Source: Prostheceraeus crozeri (Eukaryota > Platyhelminthes > Polycladida > Euryleptidae). Taken from it: a DNA stretch of 64,000 nucleotides. The stretch's first letter is position 1. Each line of letters begins with the position of its first letter. The stretch spans positions 782,719 to 846,718 of the forward strand of contig CAJQUW010016910.1 of NCBI GenBank assembly GCA_907163375.1, in the 5' to 3' direction. A program made the translations under genes and the position numbers. The notes under the pieces were generated by a model. That model ran no database searches. It was not told the DNA's origin and saw only the letters and a program-made list of their open reading frames with translations. Below, in pieces: positions 46,791-58,531 of this stretch.

Positions 46791-47903
46791 CACGTATGGG
46801 TACTCCGTAAACACGTTTATTCCTATGCATTTTCACATGCGTTTCAGACAGCCAATCAAATTAAAGAAAGGAATACGTCGCAACTTAAGCATCGGATCTA
46901 TTCATTTACTGATTGCACATGGTTACTCAGGTACTCAGGTGTTCTCCCACACAGGTTCCAAGCTATTTCCCAAAACTCAACCTGAATAACATCCCATTTA
47001 TGACAACCACCAACATAAACATGGCACCAGCTGACAGCTGGTGTCAAAAACAAGTTGTAGCATTAAAATGGCCACAGGCAATACAAACTTCTCTCTACGA
47101 AGACGCATAGAAGTCTCAGACACTAGCTGAAAAACACGTTTACTCACCCCAACCCTAGACTATTCATCACTCCCTGAGGAGCCTGTAGATGTAATTTGAT
47201 GCACATCTATGCATATTAGATCGAAAATGTATGTGTTTTTTCATCAAAAACACTCATTCTTCACTAACTACTCTCTATGAAAACGCATAGATTTTCGATG
47301 TAATATGCATAGATCTGCATCAAATTAAATCTACAGGCTCCTCAGGGAGTGATGAATAGGGTTGGGGTGAGTAAACGTGTTTTTGAGCTAGTGTCTGGGA
47401 CTTCTATGCGTTTTCATAGAGAGTAGTTAGTGAAGAATGAGTGTTTTTGATGAAAAAACACATACATTTTCGATCTAATATGCATAGATGTGCATCAAAT
47501 TACATCTACAGGCTCCTCAGGGAGTGATGAATAGTCTAGGGTTGGGGTGAGTAAACGTGTTTTTCAGCTAGTGTCTGAGACTTCTATGCGTCTTCGTAGA
47601 GAGAAGTTTGTATTGCCTGTGGCCATTTTAATGCTACAACTTGTTTTTGACACCAGCTGTCAGCTGGTGCCATGTTTATGTTGGTGGTTGTCATAAATGG
47701 GATGTTATTCAGGTTGAGTTTTGGGAAATAGCTTGGAACCTGTGTGGGAGAACACCTGAGTACCTGAGTAACCATGTGCAATCAGTAAATGAATAGATCC
47801 GATGCTTAAGTTGCGACGTATTCCTTTCTTTAATTTGATTGGCTGTCTGAAACGCATGTGAAAATGCATAGGAATAAACGTGTTTACGGAGTACCCATAC
47901 GTG
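46791..47903. repeat. Giant palindrome, 501-bp arms, 111-bp spacer
   Basis: 46791-47291 is the reverse complement of 47403-47903. The same 65-codon frame occurs at 46913-47110 (+) and 47584-47781 (-) with identical translation, so the arms are practically identical. The spacer is a diverged third copy of part of the arm (compare 47292-47410 with 47472-47590). The open frames are a consequence of the repeat and have no recognisable content. Confidence 0.92.
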
Positions 47904-49130
47904 CTAAAAACCGTAATTATCAAAAAGAAAAAATTCCAGCTATTTGAATATCTTTACATTTTAACAAAACATATAATAATATAATTAAATTCCTATGAAA
48001 AATAATATGCGAATTGTATGTATCATCATAATTTGGACTTAGGGCTTATTAAGACCAAAGTGTATAAAAGTCAAGTGTGGAAAGATCCTATATCTGTAAT
48101 GTATTTTAGTTGGGATCACATTCGCCATCTTTTTGTGCCAATCGATGTCTTTATTCGTCAATAATTTTGATATTGAAATGCTAGTTCAATACGTATAGTT
48201 TCAAATACGATGTATTACACAACATAGCTATTCTGTCATTCAGTTGAACACTGCATTCATCTTCTATTTTTAATTTAGATATCAAAATTCATAAAATGCT
48301 GATAAATCTGGCGGGAAAGTAATATCCTTGTAATATCTTGGCTGTCCCACAAATTGTCCATAGATTCCATACTTCCCTTATATATTTCCTTTATTAAGAC
48401 AAAAACGTAAATAAAACACGTGGTAACATAGGAATGAAAAGAGAAGTAGTTTAAAGTAATAGTTCAAAATATGTATTATCCGATTTTTGTCATCTTGTTA
48501 TTTATAAAATCCTTTCATTCTGACCATATTGAAATTAAATAAATTCTACAAAATTACCATTGCTGTATTAGTTTTGTACATATGTTTTTGGTTTTTATGC
48601 TTGACTCTAATGTTTAAATTACATTGTTTAAAATTAAAATATTTTACATTCAAACTAATCAGCTGTATTTGATTAAATTTTCTTAATGATGATTAGAATG
48701 ATGATTACACAATGTTATTAGACAACGATGTTATTAGACAAAATGCGCTCATCTAATCAATTGATTTAGTTAATTTATAATGCATATTTGTTGAATGAAT
48801 TTGTTTTTATAAACAAAATTCTTTTTATCATGATTTGATTTTACCAAAGATAAAACAAATCTACGATTAAAACGAAAAAGCTTTGTTATTTGTATGGTAT
48901 ACCATCGCATGCAACCGCAGTAGTGGATCTGTAGCTTACAAGGGTTGGAATGGACGGATGTCATCATGTTTCCAAGGCACGCAACAAAAGCTTGACAAGT
49001 TGATTGAATAGCAGACTTAACTGAACAAAATAAGTAATTGTCACCGGTGATAAATGCAATGTTTCAGTCAGTATTTGCTACTAAGATATGTTTACAGGAG
49101 GAGATGGGCTGTGAATTCCCGCATAGTAAT
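47904..49130. other. No gene recognised (inner transposon 5' region)
   Basis: AT-rich, no credible frames. From about 49130 to 49420 CAAATATTTG-like motifs form the sub-terminal array of the inner transposon. Confidence 0.4.
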
Positions 49131-49445
49131 CTATTAGGCGATCAATTCGAATTTTATGTATTTTACTAATATTTGTAATTTTATTAATCAAATTATTCAA
49201 ACACTTCATCAGTAATTGATTAGAAAAAAATTTGATGAAATCAGTATAAAATATTAATTAGGTTTATCAATGCAGCTCTGTTTGAATCATTTTATAAATT
49301 TGAGTCAAATATTTGATAATATTTTGATTAATTAATTAAATATTGCTGATTTCACTGTTTAATCAAATATTTATTTCACATTTGTAAAATAGGTAAAAGT
49401 TTTACAAATATTTGTCTCACGTTCCTGGTTTTTTCAACCCGGGGT

Positions 49446-49573
49446 AGATCGAACGACGCCCACGAACGTTCGCCAGTTATGGATATTTCGTATGGTACTC
49501 CCAAGTAAAGATACCGTTTCACTAGCTTCACCATACTCTTCCAAGAAAGGGTTTCTTTTAAATATCCAACGGA
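49446..49573 (-). CDS. Outer CACTA-like transposase, exon 3 (5' part)
   Basis: Acceptor TTTTGAATTTCAG, then an exon in phase 0 (SVGYLKETLSWKSMVKLVKR, ending ERSWASFDL) that runs into the inner transposon at 49445. The split codon for Leu is completed by the first base of the duplicated target site. Confidence 0.7.
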
Positions 49574-50072
49574 CTGAAATTCAAAAAGGTAAAATATAAT
49601 ATGCACCATATTATGAGGTGTTTATTATGATGTGAACATTTCAGTAGGCTATACTCCATGCTTCATTGTAAATTTGTTTTAATAACATAATTACTTTGAT
49701 GTTTATATAAACAAAATGAGAAATTACGTGTATATTCGGTCAGAACGAAGGAAATGAAATAAAATAAGTTCAAGAATAATATCATAGAAATCCGGCCTGG
49801 TTAGAGAACATAGAACTAGAATATCACTAGCGTTCCAACAATAATATAGGCTGTTATGCATGACAGTTGACCTTATTAGTAATGGAAACTATTTTGTTAA
49901 GATCCATCAAATATTCAATATACTAAGGAGTCGTGCGGAAAACAAAGTATTCCGTATATCCATTTACGCACACAGCCTTCATTCCTTAGAAGCCTAAGTA
50001 TTTTTTTTACAAAAAACCGCATGTACATGTATGCATATAAATATAGCCATCGTGTGATCCTGTGGATCTTAC

Positions 50073-50343
50073 CATTAATAGCGCCATGATTGAATTGAAT
50101 GAGACAACCGAAACGTTTTTTTCAATCACCAATACTATAAGTGCAGCAGACACAATTAATATAGCATCACTAGGGACTGGGATAGGATAAGATAAACATT
50201 GATTAGTTTCTTGGAGTTGGATATCTGCTTCATCTTCACTATCATTGTCATCATCGAACTGAGGGTAACTGATCTCATCTTCACTATCTACAGATTCGAC
50301 GTCATAGTTATCACCAATTTCATTTAGGAAAGGAAGGATTGAC
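50073..50343 (-). CDS. Outer CACTA-like transposase, exon 2
   Basis: Acceptor TTTTCCTTTGTAG and donor ATG|GTAAGA bound a 271-nt exon. Its first base completes a Met codon left open by exon 1 and it ends in phase 0, matching exon 3. The product has an acidic stretch (ESVDSEDEISYPQFDDDNDS) followed by a hydrophobic helix (AILIVSAALIVLVIEKN) comparable to the SDFIKKFNELIMKHR helix of the inner transposase. Confidence 0.68.
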
Positions 50344-50820
50344 CTACAAAGGAAAACAGCAACACGATTGTAGACTATCTTGTAAGGCTATATATTTTCT
50401 CATATCAATAGCTCGAGAAGTTCAATTTATCAGTATTGGTAATCATGGCTGTGTTTATTATCTGTCTATATTAAGATAAATAGACTGAATAACATAGACT
50501 GAAGTAACTATACTGAGTTAAAATAAAAACGGGAAACTTGTTTGTTCTAAGGTCTTAAATGGTAATAAAGTATTACACATCAAGCTAACATTTGGGAAAC
50601 AAGTGTACTTTTGGTCGAACAAACTCGCTCCACCATTGACTTAATAAAAGCCATTTAGCCACGCGCACGGTGAATGATTTCATACACATGTCTTATAAAA
50701 ACATTATGGTACCTTATGGAACATTATCCCTTATAAAAACTTTGTACATGACATACAAATATGTAGATATCTGATCATGCGCATAATTATAGTACGAGTC
50801 GACGAAAACAGAATCGTAAT

Positions 50821-52245
50821 CAGGGTTGGTACTACCCAAAAACCCACTTGGGTTTTTGGGTTTTTGGAAATTTTTGTCATAAATTGAAGAAAATCGGTCT
50901 GAAATGATACCAGATAACATGTCTCACGTAAATCAGCTATACTTATCTGAATTTATGGATCCTATATTTGCTTAATTCATATTATTAATTCATCATGAAG
51001 TAATTTTTGTATGTTTAATTCATATTATTCATTTAGCAATTAGCATGAAGTAATTTTTGTATGTTTAATTCATATTATTTATTTAGCATGAAGTATATTT
51101 TGTAGTCTATGTTTAATTCATATTATTCATTTATCATGAAGTAATTTTTGTATGTTTAATTCATATTATTCATTTAACACGAAGTATCTTTTGTATGTTT
51201 AATTCATATTATTCATTTATCATGAAGTATATTTTGTATATTAACATGAAGTATATCTCATTTAACTATGAAATATCTTATACAGTTATCTTACTTAATT
51301 TGCTCCATTATCTCATATACGATATATATATATATATACATGTATATATGTTGCACAAATAAGGCTGAAATTAAGAGTGTGACATACTGTAATTAAATGT
51401 TATCTACAAAGTAAATCTTAAAATGATCTTTATTACTTCAATGTCTTGTACATTTAATCGTTTATTTTGTATCGTCACAATTAAGCCGATATTTTGATAG
51501 AATATCAGTCAGCTATTTCTAATTCAGAAGAAAATAAACACTTATAGCGGGTAATGTAAACAGTTCTTGAGATCTCTTAATTGATAATAATTAACAGTTA
51601 CCATCCATAAAACATCTGGTACAGCATGTGTGAAACGGCAATTTCTATCCCTGATGTCATCGCTTTGTTTACTATCTTGTCGAGGGAAACGCGGCTTCAG
51701 GGAAATCAAGCGAGCCTTGTCTTTTTCGTGACAAATCTATGGCAGTGGCACGATCGCTTCTTTAACTTGTTGTGACTGTTAAGTGCTAAAGGTTTGTGTT
51801 GCGCAATATTATTTGGCATCACGTGGTAGATCGGTAGGGTTGACTCTCACTCCAGGGGATTTTGTCATTATGGGAAACAATGAACAAGTGAATACACAGG
51901 TCGTCACTCAGGTGACAGGTCAGCAGCTTCCTTTATACGTTAGGCTGGAAACAACGCGCGGCATCACCTACACTTGTGTATCATGACTTTCCCTAGACCA
52001 ATTACGCTACATTTCCTGAATTACTCTCACAAAACCACAGTGACATCGGGATATCGTTGGTCATAATAAGTTGAAATTGAAGTGATTGAAAAAGCGATTA
52101 TGAGCTATAAACGTTGTAGGACAATCAAATGTACAAACACCATTGAAATGATGAGTGGATTAGATTTCGAGCAAAAACCCAAATACCCAAAAACCCAGTG
52201 GGTTTTTCGGTTTTTGCTTGCTACCTTGGGTTTTTGCCAACCCTG
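50821..52245. mobile_element. Non-autonomous hAT element, 1425 bp
   Basis: Ends CAGGGTTGG in inverted orientation, flanked by an exact 8-bp duplication ATCGTAAT (50813-50820, 52246-52253). Sub-terminal AAAAACCCA/TGGGTTTTT motifs occur in both orientations at each end. It lies in the first intron of the outer transposase gene. No transposase frame. Confidence 0.88.
50968..51240. repeat. Minisatellite, ~43-bp unit, six copies
   Basis: Inside the hAT element, TTAATTCATATTATT recurs six times at roughly 43-bp spacing, each followed by CATTTA(G/T)CATGAAGTA and a TTTTTGTATG-like segment. A further (AT)n tract lies at about 51322-51350. Confidence 0.8.
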
Positions 52246-52386
52246 ATCGTAATAGCTACCTAGTCGAATCAAATATATGATAAGTATCTGGTTTTTATTG
52301 CCAGTAATTGTTAGAAAGCTTATTTTCCAATTACATGTATTTGAGAGATAAACGTACGTTCATTCATAGAAGTATGAAGTACTTAC

Positions 52387-52458
52387 ATTGATTCATGTGA
52401 AACACTCGATGGTTCTAAATCGTCTAATATACTGGAATATTCTTCCAAAAATGCCATT
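52387..52458 (-). CDS. Outer CACTA-like transposase, exon 1 (start codon)
   Basis: Acceptor TCTCGTTTCAG, then ATG at 52457 (MAFLEEYSSILDDLEPSS) and a donor AAT|GTAAGT (exon end 52387). The codon phase joins exon 2 at 50343. The acceptor in front implies a further 5' non-coding exon. Confidence 0.62.
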
Positions 52459-53047
52459 CTGAAACGAGAAATTGAATAACCATATCAAATAAAGAAACTT
52501 CCGTTTTTATGATATTTATGACACGCATATGACACATGGAAGTTGTTATTCTACACTTACGCTTCGAAAGTCAGGAATTAGTTTTACTCATGAATGCGGA
52601 GTCGGAATTATTCTGAGTCGTAATTAATGAAAGACACCGAATCTTTAATCTGCACGAGTAAATCTACTGAGCACCGTTTTTATTTTTTTATTCTGTCAAT
52701 GTTTAATGAAATTCATGCATCTAGATTTTCAATTAATAGATACAGCTTGGAAATGTTTGGAATTACGCATTCATTTTCAATGACGATTATAACAATTTTG
52801 GGCAGAATGAACCACTGGTTTTGATTGAAGGAATCATATAAAATATATCATAAATCATATTTCTACACTTGTACCGACCGATATAATCGAAAACGCAGTG
52901 TAGGAACTCACACGATGGTAGAAGTTACGATTTTACTAAGGTACTTGTGTAGAAGCGAACATAGTTAAGGCACGATTAGATAAATATAAGTTCCTAAGGT
53001 TTATTAAAAGAATCGGAGACAGTATTAGAGGAAGTACAAGTGACTAA

Positions 53048-54261
53048 ATGAGAATAGTGCTGTGTCACAACCAGGTCGAGCACCAGCTCAATATTTTCAC
53101 GGGCGTTCCTGGTCTTTCAAGTTCTGTCAAAGCAGCAATTCAAACACCATACGACTCTTGGAAGAAATTCATAGATGAGCGAATTTTGCGCTTGGTTTTG
53201 GATTGCACGATTAGACATGCAGCTGCAGAAAATATTCATTTGACTTTGAGTGAATTAGAAAAATTCATCGGCATTCAATACGCCAGAGGAATTTACGGGA
53301 AAAATCAACCGTTGCACTTTTTGTGGAACAAAGAGTTTGGTCCCCCTCTATTTGGAATGGTTATGCCACGTGATCGTTTCAAAACAATCCTTTCTCATCT
53401 ACGATTTGATATAAAGGACACTCGAAGGGCTCGACTGAATGAAGACAAAGTTTTCGAACTCTTTCGTGTAAATTGCAATAAAGTGTACACTCCAAATATG
53501 TTCTTGACGATTGACGAACAGCTGCTCCCTCTCAAAACGCGGTGCCGGCTCATAACATTCATGCCTAACAAGCCGGACAAATATGGCTTGAAATTCTGGG
53601 TTATGGTTGATACAGAAACAAAGTATGTTGTGAACATCTTACCATACTTGGGAGCTCAAGAACGTGATCAAAGGGGGACGAAAACACTTGCAGAAGATGT
53701 GGTGTCTCGTTTGGTCGATCCTGTCATAAACAAAGGATACAATATATGTTGTGACAATCTCTCAAAAGTGCAGTGTATTTGAAAGAGAAGAAAAGCACAA
53801 TCGTCGGAACGATGCGAAAAAATCGACGGGAGCTGGCCGAGGAAATGAAGCGGTCTGACAAAGAATTGTACAACTCTGACTTCTATATCGAAAATGAAAG
53901 CAAGGCTGTTGTTGTCAATTACCAGTGCAAAAAGAATAAAAGTGTGAATCTTTTGAGTACGATGCACAGTTCGACAGCTTGTGATGTTACTCAGAAAAGA
54001 AAACCAGCGATCATTAATTTCTACAATCAAAACAAAGTTGGTGTGGATGTACTTGATCAGATGGTAAGACAGTATTCCACCCTCTCTGCGTCTTTCCGAT
54101 GGCCTCTCGCTGTGTGGGCTAATATTCTGGATATATCTGCTGTAAATGCCTGGATCGTCTACAGGAAAGCCAGGAATACTTCAATCTCTCGAAGGGCATT
54201 CATTTTGGAGTTGATAAAAGAACTCACAGGTATATCTCCTGAATTGGGAGCATTGGTGTAA
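53048..54261 (+). pseudogene. piggyBac transposase, family 2
   Basis: The plus-strand frame 53048-53782 has the PGBD N-terminal fold (YDSWKKFIDE, IGIQYARGIYGK, PRDRFKTILSHLRFD), then LTIDEQLLPLKTRC (first Asp), KYGLKFWVMVD and NICCDN (second Asp). There the usual FFTS is missing and an indel shifts the reading into 53773-54261: KKSTIVGTMRKNRREL, GVDVLDQMVRQYS (third Asp) and WANILDISAVNAW. The family differs clearly from the one at 34119-32788. No Cys-rich tail follows. It lies inside the outer CACTA element, upstream of and opposite to its transposase. Confidence 0.88.
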
Positions 54262-55492
54262 TTTTCTGGTGGAGGGTTGCAAAGTTATATCACATTCAAG
54301 TGATAGTTGAGGGTTTCAGGGACATGTACATATTGTATATAATTGTAAGGTGTTGGTGGCTTCCGATTTTATAGGGTTTTGGATGGTTTCTGGGTAAAAG
54401 TATAGGCAAACATAAGATAAACATGAATTAAGTATTCTTGGTGTTAGAATGTACCATTTTATTATAAATGCAATGAGTAAAGCTCACGGTGCCTAGCGTG
54501 TGCGGTCAACCAAAACGTCGCTCTCTTTAAATTATACGGCTGATGGTAAGGACCTAAGTCACTGCTCGCAGCTGGGTTAAGAAGTTTTAGGCAAGTGCCG
54601 TAGGTTGATGACATAGGTTTATGATATTTCCCTTGCAGCTAATTAATTTATCGTAAGCAGCATTGTTGTAACTGCCGTCGCATCTGCGGGTTACAATATC
54701 TTAGGAAGTTAACAAGACAATTTCAGCTGAATTAGGAGGCTGAGGTTTTATGTTACTTCTGTTTCAGCTTATTAACTGCTACCCACAACCGTTATAACGT
54801 ATCTGGGTAATACCCACAGATTCATCCGAGTTAGGGTATTACCTACAATACCTAGTAACTGGAAGGGCAGGGTTGATAACTTCTTAAGCGCTCTCCGAGC
54901 GACGTTCGCGTGGCTGTTCCGGTGCTCGTCCACATCATAAAGGAGCCGTCGTGAAGTTGGAGAAACTGGATCGTAATACGGAAACTGGTAGGTTTCTTAC
55001 TGTATAAAATCAATCGGGTTAAGGGTCTCAGATAGCTCGGTCCGTTACACCTCTGCACTAATTCAAGCATCGTTATTTTTACAAAATGTCGCATGCATGC
55101 ATAATCATAGCTTTTGTAAACACATACTTGCATATATAGGGCCTATACGTCAATCGAAATGTATTATAGTTCCAACTTTTGTTTCAAATTGGAATTGTAT
55201 TGATCATGGATGCGACTGCGATTTGGTGAATAATCCTGAAAATATGAACTCGATTTTTATTATCCCGTACTTGACATAACAACAACTCACGTAACTAGGT
55301 CAGTGGTCCGCTCGATCAATTGTTCCCAAATAATTAGGCATGTGATTGCACGCCTAAAGGGTAGCTAAAGGACGCTGGGAGGTGACTTCACTTCTTCGTG
55401 CGCACATGCAGATAAGCCTTACAACTTCAAGTACCACGTACTTCCACGTACTACTCAATATATCGTGACTGACAAACGTTACCTATATTCTG

Positions 55493-55585
<93 letters not shown>

Positions 55586-56676
55586 CATGTTCTCAAAATG
55601 CAGACTACATATCGATGTATCAAATAAAGATAACAATGCAAACTAGCGTAGCTGATACAAGTGACACATATATATATATATATACACTGACAAATATACA
55701 CGAGACTTGTACGGCGTCTCCTTCCCTCTACTGAATCTTAGCCAACATAAATTCTCATCGTCGCATATTAACAAATATGATTCAGATTTATAACCATTGG
55801 ATATAATCCACGAGAAAACCACGTTGTTTACAATTTGTGAAACAGAAGCATGGCAATTCAAATTCTTGCATTAAAACAAGAACATTTAATTCAATTGGAA
55901 ATAAGATTATTCCAATTGATTATTAGATAAGATAATAAATTTCTAACATAGAAGAATTGCTACAATAAACGTTTAATCTATCTATTCAGAGTCTAATATC
56001 AATGATATAAAGCAATGAAATCAACTGCTATTTAGTAACTACTCAAAGAGGTTTGCTCTCGGTTTTTTCTTTACAAATTTAGGTATACTTCTACGCTTTA
56101 CCGATTAGTCCTTTAAAATTTATGATGGGTGAATTCAAAAAGACGCGATGATTCTGCATCTGAACATACAACTCACAAAATTACTTTGTTACATTTACCA
56201 ATTCGACCAATTCGCTCTTGTTGGTGCCCGTTTGAAAATAATGCGTAATAGTGAAAACGACATTGTAACTGCTCGGAGCTTCGTCCTCTCTCCCTATTGT
56301 AGAATACATGAAATTGAATGAAAATTGCAGGAACAACAGTTGCAATTATGACAATTATTCATACCGGCTGGCACCAAAACAGACGGATACCGAAGACCAC
56401 CCTACTCTATGCCGAAGACTATCTGACTACATCATACTCACATCGCAATAAAACCTCACAGTCAAGGTCAATTCGCACAAAGTCAACGAAACATGCCAAA
56501 TTGCGAACGAATTAAATAAAACGTTACACCAATGAAACTAGAAATTCTGACAATTATGGAACTCGAATCAAAGATATTGATATTACTGAAAGCAAAAAAA
56601 GTAAATAAAACTGCACGGACCAGAAAAATTACCTACTAGTAACATATACCAATTATCTTTTTTGTTTAAATTAAAA
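54262..56676. other. No gene recognised; microsatellites
   Basis: Contains long AT dinucleotide tracts (see 55495) and a G+C-richer stretch at about 54480-55060 without recognisable frames. Part of the outer CACTA element. Confidence 0.4.
55495..55580. repeat. (AT)n microsatellite
   Basis: About 86 bp of AT dinucleotides with a short T-rich interruption near 55527. A smaller tract is at 55668-55684. Confidence 0.9.
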
Positions 56677-56955
56677 CTATTTTGTTTTCAACAAAAACAG
56701 ATGATAACTAAAATATCTTGCACGTGCAATCCAGATTTCGCAATGCATTCTATTTCCTCGTCCACGAATTGATTTGATGATATTGCCATTGAATCTACAC
56801 ACGAACGTTTTACGACGAAGAATATGAGCAAGCGATGAGAAGGAACTATCGTGTAGATGACGCGGATTAGAGATCAAGCGAGTATCTAGAGAAAACATTT
56901 TCGATATCCAAAGATCGATCTCCGATGATACCACGACTTTAAGTTTTGGAGACAA
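56677..56955 (-). CDS. Possible 5' ORF of the outer transposon, unrecognised
   Basis: A 92-codon minus-strand frame in the 5' part of the outer element, ahead of exon 1 of its transposase. It holds EIDLWISKMFSLDTRLIS and a basic stretch (SIRGRGNRMHCE). No homology is evident and no splice sites link it to exon 1. Confidence 0.2.
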   Translation of the reverse strand: MSPKLKVVVSSEIDLWISKMFSLDTRLISNPRHLHDSSFSSLAHILRRKTFVCRFNGNIIKSIRGRGNRMHCEIWIARARYFSYHLFLLKTK

Positions 56956-57592
56956 AACAGTCGTGACCTGGGTTTGTTCTCCATGAGTAGAAGAAGTACA
57001 GCACTTCTTTATAACAGTGGGAATCGGGAGTGCCGAGAAGAAAGGATGATAGATCTCTTATAGACATTTCAATACCGGCAGTATGGATTGAATTGAATCT
57101 TGAGAATGATCAACACGTTTACTCATCAGTATGATTTGATAATCAATCTGAAAGGCACCAAGGACCATACAAAGATATTTACTATGATAGATTGAAGACA
57201 TTTTGGTCTAATTGAATTGATTGGAATTTATATAAACTTTTGATTTGAACTGATGTATGCGAAATTAAATGTGACGTCACGCGATGTTCCCACCCCAAGG
57301 CTCTGACTTAGTTCTATAATTTTCATTGTTGAGTGCTATTTAGCAGACCTAAACTTGAAGCGTTGATCGATAATTCAAAAAATGATGTGGTACGTTTTAA
57401 TTGTAATTTTCGTGTATTTCTCTCTGTGTAAAAAAATTGTAGTTTAAATATTTTCATCACTGAAAATTACAATTTATGTATCTATATATGTTGCAATTTT
57501 CTTATATCTTTCATTTCTCACTGCCATTTATTGCAATTATTGTATATTGCGGTATATAAATTGCAATTTTTTCGCAATTTGGTCAACCTGTG

Positions 57593-58253
57593 CAATAGCG
57601 ATATAAACACGTTTACCCTTAGGTTGAACAACAAAACTAATCAAATTGAGTTCGATGATATTTTTTTAGTTTCAGGCATTTAGACCGCTTTTGACCAACG
57701 TTAGCCTACGATAAAGTAACGCTTGATTCAATTACATTCCAAAGCAAGTTGATCCTCAATAGGCGCGATGCCTCTTCTGGTCTTAAGACATAGCATCATT
57801 GCGGACATAATTCGACGAATATACATATCTTAGCCATATATAATGCTTGTATGTATGTTAATACTTTTATGTATTAAAATTTGAAAAAATACTCCATATT
57901 ATGGAATGTGTGAATCGAAGAAAGCGATTTTGTTGAAGTCCATAAATGCGTTTGTAAGACTTATCTTCATGAAAATATTCAATTCAGACATATGAAAGTT
58001 GAATAATATATATAGCTGACGTGCGAGATAACGTGAAAGCAACCGTTACGAAAGGGTAATGCTGGGACTAAATGGGTGAATAGAACTTGATAGGTCATAA
58101 TCATTATTTCTCAATTAGTGTATGAGACACCCACGTCATAGATATTAAACCCTCAAAAAATTCTATTACAGTTATTCGACAGGCGTTTTTCAAATGATTT
58201 CACCGATATTCAATTTCTATGTATGTCATAGGATAGAACATGCATTTAGACCA
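57593..58253. other. No gene recognised
   Basis: Flank of the outer CACTA element; no frames or repeats of note. Confidence 0.35.
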
Positions 58254-58292
58254 GGGATGCGGATTCGGAGTCGGAGTCGGAGTCCGGACTCC
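58254..58292 (+). mobile_element. Solitary hAT-type terminus
   Basis: Starts CAGGGATGCGGATTCGGAG with GGAGTC repeats, the same end type as at 6812 but in the other orientation. No partner end is found within the window. Confidence 0.4.
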
Positions 58293-58531
58293 TGCCTATA
58301 ACTAAGCCCGAAATATAATACAAACAAATAATTTATTCTCGTGCATACGAGTATAGGTGTCACTGTCTAATTGATTTCAACTTTCTCAGTCAAACAAAAG
58401 TACTGAGACAGCAGTGCATGCAAAGCTTGTAATAGTTGAGGTAATGAACCGTGATAGTAGAAAAAGGATTGTCTATTCACTCGGTGATTTAGTAAACAAC
58501 ACGTTCCGGCTCCTCTTCTACAACAGTTACA

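Larger units (their letters stand above)
37861..49443 (-). mobile_element. Inner CACTA-like transposon, 11,583 bp
   Basis: Both ends read CCCGGGTTGAAAAAACC (37861 inward; 49443 inward on the minus strand), followed on both sides by a GACAAATATTTGT block, making about 41 bp of imperfect TIR. GT flanks both ends (37859-37860, 49444-49445). It sits inside exon 3 of the outer transposase, and removing it with one GT restores the frame. Contents on the minus strand: intact transposase (44466-42211) then a BEN-like protein (39926-38895). Passengers: Tc1 copy B, SINEs and two giant palindromes. Sub-terminal CAAATATTTG-like motifs cluster at both ends. Confidence 0.88.
35654..57592 (-). mobile_element. 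Outer CACTA-like transposon, 21.9 kb with insertions
   Basis: Left end CACTGGTTGACCAAATT (35654), right end read inward from 57592 CACAGGTTGACCAAATT; both continue with a CG, an A-run and GCAATT, about 34 bp of TIR. CA flanks both ends (35652-35653 and 57593-57594), a 2-bp duplication. Sub-terminal TTGCAAT motifs recur at 35680-35890 and 57400-57575. The CACTG start, short duplication, sub-terminal repeats and its transposase type fit the EnSpm/CACTA superfamily. About 13 kb is the inner CACTA and a hAT insertion; a piggyBac gene is also inside. Confidence 0.85.

Noticed and set aside
46913-47781. Two identical 65-codon ORFs
   Set aside because: They are the same open frame seen twice because of the palindrome; no family likeness and no start context.
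54852-55133. 93-codon minus-strand ORF with basic C-terminus
   Set aside because: G+C-richer than neighbours, but no family recognised and no splice signals; probably part of an unidentified repeat.
55465-55734. Tyr/Ile-rich ORF
   Set aside because: It translates the AT microsatellite.
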